Both the position numbers and the translations under genes were made by a program. A stretch of DNA of 64,000 bases. Source: Ceratothoa steindachneri (Eukaryota; Arthropoda; Malacostraca; Isopoda; Cymothoidae). The stretch's first letter is position 1; the number at the start of each line of letters is the position of its first letter. Below the pieces are notes generated by a model. It made no database searches and was not told where the DNA came from. It worked only from the letters and a program-made list of their open reading frames with translations. The stretch spans positions 157,278,172 to 157,342,171 of the forward strand of contig OZ018324.1 in assembly GCA_963969495.1 (NCBI GenBank), written 5' to 3'. Of the stretch, positions 56,026 through 64,000 are shown one piece after another.

Positions 56026-56089
56026 AATAAATAGATGAAATGAAATAATTTTGAGTTAAGTAATGGAAATCGAAATTATTTTCTTCTTC

Positions 56090-56490
56090 GTTTTATTGTT
56101 ATTATTCTTTTTAGTCTTATTTTTATTATTTATCTCCAACTCCAGAATGGGTGAATCGGCGAGAAAGTTGAGTGCCTTCCAGTTTCTTAGCGTCTTCAGC
56201 AGTAGCCTCCTCTTTTGAAAGCTCGGGTTATATTTTTTTGTACAAACTTCTTTCAAAATATTTCTAACGGAGATGCGTTTACAGATTTGTGGCTAATAAA
56301 GGCCAAACTCATTCGCTAGTCTTTTAGTTTTCGCTTTATTCTTTAAAGAAAGAAATGGTTTTGAAACCTTAATACTTAATAACTCGTCTTGAAAAAAGTG
56401 CGGGGTAAAATCGGGGATACGGCGTCTGTGAGCTACATTCGATTTCTCAATAGTTTGATTTCTCATGGATTGATACAATTTTGTACTTCA
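56090..56490 (-). other. coding-like fragments, minus strand
   Basis: From an ATG at about 56466 the minus strand reads MRNQTIEKSNVAHRRRIPDF, then on to KTKRLANEFGLY and stop at about 56296. Another frame at about 56245-56150 reads KEEATAEDAKKLEGTQLSRR, then FTHSGVGDK and stop. Both have protein-like composition in AT-rich DNA, but I could not join them with a good intron and know no relative. They could be exons or remains of an element. Confidence 0.25.
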
Positions 56491-56834
56491 GTTGTAGTTT
56501 CTGGTTGTTTAAATCCGATTTTTTTTTAATAAAAACTAAAAAGGCTTTAGAACATACAAGCAACAACCAAAATTCTACAGTTGTTCATTCGGGTGTGAAC
56601 GACCCCGCCCCAAGTACGAGGGACAAGCGGCAGCAATCTCGCTCGTCCCGCTACTGGGACAGGCTGGGTCATTCGATAGGATTACGGGAGCCAACTAGTC
56701 ATCACAAAAAGGTTCAGGTGAAACGCTATATCATATGGTGTATCCGATTCGGATTCGTCAGAAAACTAGGCCATCTTCTAACTGTGCTGACAGCAACTGC
56801 CTCGTTCTCTTACACGTTCACCAAGCGTTGGTGA
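56481..56834 (+). other. 117-codon ORF, unassigned
   Basis: MYFSCSFWLFKSDFFLIKTK, then a Ser/Arg-rich middle. The 3' part is GC-richer than its surroundings. It ends within a perfect inverted repeat (56814-56838). No domain recognised; the different composition of 56570-56870 suggests an inserted piece. Confidence 0.2.
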
Positions 56835-56838
56835 ACGT
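56814..56838. other. 25-bp inverted repeat
   Basis: ACGTTCACCAA, a 3-nt loop (GCG), then TTGGTGAACGT: perfect 11-bp arms. Confidence 0.8.
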
Positions 56839-56879
56839 CGATTAGTTCAACTGCACGAAGAACACAAAAATGGCCGCAA

Positions 56880-59800
56880 ATAACATGGTTATAATTCTAC
56901 GGAAATTTGACCAACTATTTATATATCTAAAATGAAAACCAAACATTCGAAAGGTACAGTAATTAACTACAAAATTCGAATTCATAACATTTTATTCAAG
57001 AAACAAACAATTCAATTTCGGTAAATAGTTCCAGGTCTTTGTAAGAGATGCTGTTACACAACTAGTTAGAAAATAGTTACTGCATTGTTTACAAGGGTGT
57101 TCAAATTAACGTTTTTGTCAAGCTTTTTTACTAGACTCTTTAATGAATTATGTACTAATTCATTATCAGTTCTTTTCTCCAGTCTTCCTTGCCACAAAAT
57201 CATTGCCCACCCCAATAGAATTCCTCATTTATTCCTTAGACACAGGTATAATGGTACTGTTTCATGCTGGACATATTTTCGTTTGGGTAAATATAAAGAA
57301 CATCTCAACTACGAATTTCTGGACATAAAAGATATTTTCCTAGTATTTATGGGTCAGGAACAAGAATATGATTTTAATTCCCGCCGAAAATGGCTACTTC
57401 TGAGTTTGCGTAACATTTATGTGTAAACACAACAACCACCGTAAGCATTGGCTCCTAGACTTTTGTAGACAACAACCATGATACATCACTAAAGACTGGC
57501 CAGGATTATCTAATTTTGTTGCGAATTACATCTAAAAGTGTTGAGCTTTAGGTCTAAAACATACTATAAAATGAACATTTGGGGCACTTAATTTCGTTCA
57601 AGAGTACACAGTTGTCAAGTACAAGAATTTGGGAAAAAATTACAATCGCACTGCTACATCTAGTACAGATATTATAGTCGCAGCCTTTCCAATCCATTCT
57701 TAGGCGCTTCGTAAGTTAGACAAGAGGTATACGTCACAAATCGCTGGAGGGTAAACTTTTAAGTTTTCTACAAATCGAAAACTAGCGCCGTTTTTGGACC
57801 ACAAACAATTGTTAAATGTGTACAAAATTGTGAATTGTATTTTTTGTGTTTCTTGAAGTAGACGGAAAAGAAATGATATAAACGAATAGAATTTAATTAT
57901 ATGCTGTTCATTTGCCTTAGATAACTTGTTTTTTATATGGCATATAAGTTGTGCGTTCCCTGTAAATGTTATAGAATATATTCAATAAAATGCTATCTGT
58001 AAAGCCATCCTATTCCTGTTGAAATCGAATAAAAACATAGAAAAGGGCTCTGCTTAGACTTATTTATAATTTGGCAGAAAATAAACAATACATAGGTTAA
58101 CGGTTTTGCTAACTATACTCGTATAACTAAAAAATGAAACTATTGAAAAAAGGTTTTATTAGGTATTTTTGGTTAAGACCCTACTAACAACAGAATTCAA
58201 AAGCGGTTCTCAGAAGTCTTTAGGCGTTCGAATACTCAGTTTTTTATTCGCTACCACAAGAAAGATACGCGTGCTCTCGGCAATCGAATTGAATATAATT
58301 AATTATAACTAAAGCAAACATTTTATCAAGAAAGTAAGTGAATTGCGGCGGTATTGAACATAATATTCATGTTCCTGACATCCGATGACGTCACAAAAAT
58401 ACATTTTAATGCCTGAAATACGTGGTGGGGAAGTTCTTATAATTTACCTTGTTTTTTTATGAATTGTATTTTATATTTTTTTTTATCCATTGTAAAGTCC
58501 TGTGAAATAATAATATATGACCTTAGGTAAGGAAGAAATCAAAATATAGTACTTACCTTTACTGAACATTTTGTCAATTATGATAGAGTGTGAAGCATCA
58601 ACCTCAGCAGAATTAAACCAACCATTGTTCCTTTTTTATGATACAAAAATTGCTTAGATAAATAAATCTTTTGCAGCTGTTCCATAAATACAGGAATAGT
58701 CTATCCAAATCTTACAGATTTTCTACCTGTCTGTATATTTGCTAAATATACTCAACATAGCCCACTGTATTTTGATAATGTTCTTACTATCAATTAGGCT
58801 GAAAGCACAGAATAGACTTTCGTCTACATTTTTTTTTATATATTACCTGGGAATTCCTATCTTTATTGGGCATTACTACTTTGTCCTCGTAGACTGAGGT
58901 AATCAATGTACGAGCTTTTATCTTATTTGGTCATTCTCTTGGCTTAGAAAGTTTTCCTTGGCCAATGACAAAACTACGAAGTTTACATTCATTTCAGCAA
59001 GGGTTATTTGCCATACAAGGGTCTCTTCAAAGGAATATACGGCATATTATCCATGACAAATAACAACAGGGAACCGTCCGTTAAAAGGTTTTTTGATAGT
59101 ACGTACTCGTAATTTTCTACAAATGAAGTTCGCAATAGCTCACAAATCTTTCCCCCTAGTATAATTTTCCCTTGAATGGGTAATTATTTTAGAAATATCT
59201 CAAAAGATTGTTTATAAACACCCGAGTGTCATTGCGTCATTCAAGCTAAATCAACTATTATTGCCAAACTATTTAATTTACATGATAATAGTTACTGATC
59301 AAGAAAAGCTTTGATTTGGGGCTCGACTATTTTGTTCTATACATTTTGGGGGCATAGCGATTGGTTACATGAACAAAAAACTTACAATTACAGTGTACAC
59401 CCTCAAGTATATATAATCTCACTGCACTGATGTTTGACGTCATGAAAGCTAGCGAAAAGTAAACTACACTACTAAATGTGAAGTCTTAGCACCTTTGTTT
59501 TAATCTTCATTAAAGACTCCCTCCTTTAATTATATCCTTCTTCGTCACTGCTTTATCAATACATGAGCCATATGATCCCCTTGGCAGATCTATTGCATTT
59601 GGAGGAGGCACAGCTTGAATGAAACAGATGATAAGGGAAACTCCAAAGATTTGTAGGGGGCCCTGATAACAGAACTAATAAAATACCCAAGCTCGCTTTC
59701 AGTGAAGTCGACCCTCTGAAATTGAAAAAAGGATTGGAGAGGTGGTGAGCTTTAGATTGAGAGATGATCCTTTGGCGTTATGGGTTCATGCACATTAACC

Positions 59801-60243
59801 AAAAATAAATATATATGATTGTGATGAAATTCGAACTATCAGTAGTTCAGTCATCTTCTTTAGGATTTTCGGAACAGAATTCATTTGCAGATAAAGTTTC
59901 CAACGCTTTGAGCAAAAGTCCAAAAGATTTCTTTGACTCTCTTCTCCTGAACTTATTTGGTTGATGAAGAGAATTGATATATCGACAAGAGATGGCATAC
60001 GTAATGAGCCATTTTTATATACTTTAAAACGCGATATCAGAAAACTTGCGAAAAAGATCTAAGCTCAAGGATCGCAACAGCCATGGTAGTCAAGTATTGC
60101 AATCTTATTTATTTTTTCCTCTCTATTGGAATATTCCAGTTTTCTTTGTGAATCAATTTTTTTTCTTCTATCATTGTTTGACAGGGAGGGACTGGAACTT
60201 CAAAAGGACTCCTAAGGGCATGTAGAGGTATAATAAGAAATTA

Positions 60244-60244
<1 letters not shown>
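56880..60244. other. AT-rich non-coding DNA
   Basis: A 113-codon ORF at 57085-57426 (plus) and a 67-codon ORF at 59795-59998 (minus, MPSLVDISILFINQISSGEE...) are not recognised. TGACGTCA octamers occur at 58386 and 59435. No element ends seen. Confidence 0.45.

Positions 60245-60279
<35 letters not shown>
60245..60279. repeat. (TA)n microsatellite
   Basis: 35 bp of TA. Confidence 0.9.
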
Positions 60280-60283
<4 letters not shown>

Positions 60284-61405
60284 CGATTCTAAGGAAAAAA
60301 TAACTAAAGACATCTGGGTTTAGCTTTGCCCCTTCGAGGTTCTCCGGTAACATAGGAGAACGGGCAAAATGGTAAGTGATACGAGACTGATTCCTGACCT
60401 CAGCTCAAAAGGCAGGCACTTCGAGGGTGTACTTATAAACAACCCAGTCAAAAGTGCAAACTGCCAATCTCGTATTACCCCCTCTCCTAGCCACAAGACG
60501 CAAAAGGGCGGCAGACCAACCCGAGGTCCCACCTTGCGAGCCCCCCCCCCATCCACCTCCCCACCCACCTCAGCGGGAGTAAGTTGGGTATATAACCGGT
60601 TGACCCATGTAAACTTGGCTTTTTGTTTGTTCCCACTGGAGAGACAAGAAAGTTACCGGTTGACAGAAGATTTTTCGAGTTCGACAAGAAGACTGAAAAA
60701 TCACCGGTACAAAGTTATTGCAAGTTAAGGAGAATTTGCAGTCCTTGTACAATACCAGATTGTACCAAGGAAGCTCGGCGCCGTTCGAGCCCCAAGATTA
60801 GTGAGTATCAACCGACACAGATTGAGGACTCCAAATCTTATTCTATCTGAGTTTGACAACTCCAAACTAAATAGATTTCTCATCCAACATCGAAATTATA
60901 TAAGCGAGACCCAAATCGCTAGAAAAGAATATAATCATATCCTAAGATTAGAAACCGTTTCAAGGTCATAAACGTACGAGAACCAACCCGACTCATCGGC
61001 GTCTTTGTTTTGATTCTCTTACGCCAACTCGAAATTCCCTGTGACGTCACTTATCCCCCTTTAGGCCGGAGTAGCGCCATCTTGGGGAGCAAACTGCAAA
61101 CTACTCAAGCTACGCCTATCAGGAACAAAACCCCCCGAAGATATTCTAACTTGAAACTGGTATTAATCCCCATTACCGTATGTAAGTGCAGAATATTTCT
61201 GTTAGTTATGTCCCCGTGCATAAAAATTAGTTTAGCGGATGTCTGGCCAAAGTCAACGCTGTTAACTTAAAAATTGTTTCCCCGTAAAATTTTATCTCTA
61301 CTCGAGCCTCGAGAGCTAGCCCTGTAATCCCATTTTCTTTTTATACGTGTGTTAGATCTGTGTGTTTTAATGTTAATTAGTGAGGTGGGTTATGTTTAAT
61401 AAAGT
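60280..61405 (+). promoter_or_regulatory. LTR- or promoter-like block
   Basis: TATATAA at 60589-60595 follows a GC-rich stretch with a poly-C run (60541-60550). ACCGGT occurs at 60595, 60655 and 60703. TGACGTCA (61042) is followed 35 bp later by GCGCCATCTTGG, a YY1-like site. AATAAA lies at 61398. TATA, downstream motifs and AATAAA in this order could be a solo LTR, but no terminal repeats or target duplication were identified. ORFs here (60369-60728 and others) overlap on both strands and are unassigned. Confidence 0.3.
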
Positions 61406-61898
61406 CTATTTTTCTTTAGTAAATGCACTATTTGAATTATCCCCGAACGAGTTGAAGTGGCAATATTTGATAAGGTCAAGAAAGAAACCCAGTTTATTCA
61501 TTCACTAGAATAAACATCAAGTTTAGCACTCTTAGAGCCCGATCCTCAAGCGATCACCGAGGCACGAACTTACGCCTCAAATTTAAAGTTATTTGGTTTA
61601 TTAAAAGTTAATAAAACAAATAAATATATATTAGCTCGGCATTCTACGACAGGGCACTAAGTCTAAACAACTGTTTAAAGTGGCTACTGCAAACAAAGTG
61701 GAGCCGAGTTTTTGCCTTACCCGTCACATGAGCACTGAAAGCCTCACACCGAATAACGGCTTCTCGTCTTTAAAGAAGTGAAGGGGTCATCACAAGAAAT
61801 GAGAACAGATAGGCCACTTTCATCTTGTCGCTGCCGTCGCCCGCCCACTCCTCAAATGCCGGGAGGAAGTAGCCTAGCAATTGCCGAGCGAGGCCGCC
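61406..61898. other. non-coding DNA upstream of a Kozak ORF
   Basis: AT-rich to about 61800, then GC-rich (CCGTCGCCCGCCCACTCC). No TATA box was seen in the last 100 bp. Confidence 0.35.
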
Positions 61899-62408
61899 AT
61901 GCCATCCGTTTTATTGGAATATCTGCAAGAGGAGCCGCGTTTGGGAGATAAAATGACAACTGGAGAAGATGAAGGTCATTTGGCTTGTAATGAAATTCCC
62001 GGGACACACAACTCAGCCACGGACAGCTCAGAGATACCAGGTCACCTTCCCCTGCCACGGATAGAATCTCTCGTCGGCATGAATAGCCATTCGTGTGCGC
62101 TCGGCGGGTCGAGTAGTCTGTGCACCATCAACACATGGTACTCATTCCTTTCGATACAACCTCCTTCGCAGTTGTGTGCTTTACCTATTTTAGGCATCCT
62201 AACAGGCCACCTCTTTTGCCTATGCCTAAGTAGACGTCCACACATTTTCACCTACCTTAATTTCACAAATATATTGAACAACTTCCTTTCAAACACTTTA
62301 TGCCATCGTTGGTTTTTGCTTTTGATGTTGACAGTTAATAATCTGAAGATTTTCACAATTAGACTCAATCTACTCTTAGGCGAATGTTCTACGCTTTTGA
62401 AGCCCTGA
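61899..62408 (+). CDS. 169-codon ORF with strong Kozak context, unknown function
   Basis: The ATG at 61899 sits in GCCGCCATGCC, an ideal animal start context, at the end of a GC-rich patch. The protein begins MPSVLLEYLQEEPRLGDKMT and continues with an acidic, hydrophilic stretch of about 60 residues. It then becomes hydrophobic (LCALPILGILTGHLFCLCLS) and lower in quality, suggesting the true exon may end early or the 3' half is chance. A dispersed core repeat begins inside it at 62300. The opposite strand is open over 61852-62058 and 62042-62251. The GCCGCCATG could instead be a YY1 site. No relative recognised. Confidence 0.25.
   Translation: MPSVLLEYLQEEPRLGDKMTTGEDEGHLACNEIPGTHNSATDSSEIPGHLPLPRIESLVGMNSHSCALGGSSSLCTINTWYSFLSIQPPSQLCALPILGILTGHLFCLCLSRRPHIFTYLNFTNILNNFLSNTLCHRWFLLLMLTVNNLKIFTIRLNLLLGECSTLLKP
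62300..62325 (+). repeat. dispersed core repeat, copy
   Basis: ATGCCATCGTTGGTTTTTGCTTTT, preceded by TTGAACAACTTCCTTTC as in the 54739 copy. Confidence 0.65.
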
Positions 62409-63180
62409 AGTGATCAACCTCTAATTGTGATCTCTGGTCAATAATGCGCAACCGGTTGTAATACTAACTATGTAATACTTGCCACTTAATTACACTTTTA
62501 TTACTTTTATCAGGGACGAAACCCTCTTTATTTTCCTCACGGACGGCACTTTAAGATTTCAAACAACTAATAATTGACCTTCATAATTTTCTCTTTAAGT
62601 TTCTCTCAAAAATGTCGTCTTTCGTTGATCGTTCCGTAGTTTGCGGTTTGAAGTTCAGACAAAAATTGAGGCCCATTTTTTTTACATAATTTCATTCTTC
62701 TATTTAATAAAACTGTCGAATAATTTTTGGTTGTATTAATGGGATTATTATAGAGAGGAGAGGCTCCCTATATAAGAGACTCCCTTACTCCATGGCAACC
62801 TTTCCCAATACTAAAAGTATTTTGGAATATCAAAGTGAGACACTCTAAATTATTATTTGATTAGAGATGGAATCTTTGGGGCATATTTAGTTATAAAAAG
62901 ATATTACAATTACCAATTAAATAAATCAAATGCAGTGAACCTTTCTAAATGATTGCAGTATTTATTTATTTTTTTATCATCGTCATCGCAAAAATATTCG
63001 CATTAACATTTGCCTATGTTTTTATTCATTCCCAATCCAACGTCTTATAAAAAATATTGTTACTTGGCAACAAAGCTTAGCGGCAGTCATACAAAACTAT
63101 TCGAGGATTCATAAACAATATAAATAATTATATCGTAGTCAATTTAACTTTGTTCGAAACATTTTGTTAATGTGGCATGA
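62409..63180. other. AT-rich non-coding DNA
   Basis: No ORF or repeat of note. Confidence 0.45.
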
Positions 63181-63207
63181 CTAATTTGGGCAACTGCACC
63201 TTTGCAA

Positions 63208-63312
63208 ATGGTGATTGATCAAATGAGGAGACAACTGGGGCACTTAATACCGGAAGAACGCTTAAGTACCCTATCTTCCGTTGTGCATCGGCCACTTTAT
63301 TCCCCTCCCCAG
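63208..63312 (+). CDS. possible exon ending in a splice donor
   Basis: ATG at 63208 opens 35 codons (MVIDQMRRQLGHLIPEERLS, then TLSSVVHRPLYSPPQ) that end exactly at CAG/GTAAAT. The frame is also open upstream to a TGA at about 63178. Composition is protein-like in an AT-rich region. No acceptor was found with confidence, and no downstream partner exon could be joined, though acceptor-like TTCCTTTTAG lies at about 63462. No family recognised. Confidence 0.25.
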
Positions 63313-64000
63313 GTAAATGGAAACAAATTATTATTCACTGATAAATTTCGGAACATTATATAATAATCGCCGTAATATATTAATATATGTAATTAAGCCA
63401 TACTTATACAATTTATCCGTCTTTAATGGCAGAAAAAAACAAATACTTCAATTCCTTTTAGGTATGAATTCATTTATCTTCTAAGGTAACTTCAACTATA
63501 ATATGTTAAAATAATAAATAGATTTTCACGCCTTTAAAATATACCTTTGGCCGAGAGGAAACTCGAGAAAATTAAGAATATGGAAATTCCTGCAATTGCG
63601 ATTCCCGAACCGAACCAGGTGGCAATAATAGTATCAAAAGAAATATTATTATCCATAACAGATATTCAAAGAGTTCTTTGAGGAATGAGTATCTAATGTA
63701 AATCTTTTTCTTTCTTCTTTGACACGAGAACTTGTGAATAAGGGAATTAAGCAAGTTTCAAGAGGTCTTTTCACGTTTCCATACAGAAAACGTCTTTTGC
63801 CCCGACGTTGCCTTGTCACTTTTCATCATTTGGGTTACAGAGAGACGCGGACAATTACTCCCGTCTCTCTGGTATCATTCCTTACACCTTTAAGTCAAAT
63901 TACAGGATGTTTCTAAAGTCTGGACACAGTAAATACCACCATGGTATCCTCATCCACCAGACCTTACTTACCCCATCAGCCCTTCTTGACTTCTTTTTTC
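63313..64000. other. non-coding DNA; possible transposon end near the window edge
   Basis: A 65-codon ORF at 63719-63916 is not recognised. At about 63901 TTACAGGATGTTTCTAAAGT, then CTGGACAC, looks like a mariner/Tc1-type terminal repeat preceded by TA. The element, if real, continues outside the window. Confidence 0.3.

Noticed and set aside
1..64000. Endogenous virus, toxin gene, or bacterial-type defence or metabolic system
   Set aside because: No capsid, polymerase, integrase, protease, toxin or operon-like signal was recognised; all coding remnants fit transposons, retrotransposons or unknown small ORFs.

Overview
The window is AT-rich eukaryotic DNA with no bacterial gene organisation: no operons, no ribosome binding sites and no long intact genes. 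Nearly everything recognisable is a decayed transposable element or tandem repeat. Families present are hAT, Tc1/mariner (at least five elements or fragments), several non-LTR retrotransposon lineages, a Penelope-like element with a GIY-YIG domain, tRNA-like SINE heads, and seven long (TA)n or (CA/CT)n(TA)n microsatellites. This mix fits a large, repeat-rich invertebrate genome; an arthropod, possibly a crustacean, is my inference, and the species cannot be told.

Layout. 1-2434: unassigned AT-rich DNA. 2435-15365: one degenerate ~60-bp tandem array split by nested insertions. These are a 2.56-kb hAT element (3911-6473, with target-site duplication), a 1.9-kb element made of minisatellites and ending in a palindrome (about 6505-8388), and a minus-strand LINE (about 8476-15235). 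The LINE is itself interrupted by a Tc1-like element with IR/DR ends (9002-10635) and by a block of unknown origin carrying 66-bp and ~160-bp repeats (about 10736-12540). 15366-20345: non-coding DNA with a dispersed repeat in inverted orientation and a 32-bp minisatellite. 20763-22036: dead mariner-like element. 23114-24118: LINE gag fragment with zinc knuckles. 25860-33990: mosaic of SINE heads, a Penelope 3' end, LINE and Tc1 fragments, a pyrimidine-rich tract and an A-rich tandem array split by a Tc1-like element. 44085-50115: a CR1/L2-like LINE fragment, then a jockey-like LINE (endonuclease, interruption, reverse transcriptase, A-rich tail). 51242-52172: internally deleted mariner. 53766-54600: second copy of the palindrome-ended minisatellite element. 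54600-64000: mostly non-coding, with promoter-like patches.

Host genes. The best candidate is a small spliced gene at 35163-35638 (111 codons, introns of 78 and 62 bp, poly(A) signal downstream). Weaker candidates are an ORF with a strong Kozak context at 61899-62408 and a possible exon at 63208-63312. None resembles a family I know.

I found no complete, functional, previously undescribed system. The most unusual signals are the nested insertion record in the satellite array, the palindrome-ended minisatellite element, a dispersed ~27-bp core present at least eight times, several strong palindromes or hairpins, and an excess of the octamer TGACGTCA.
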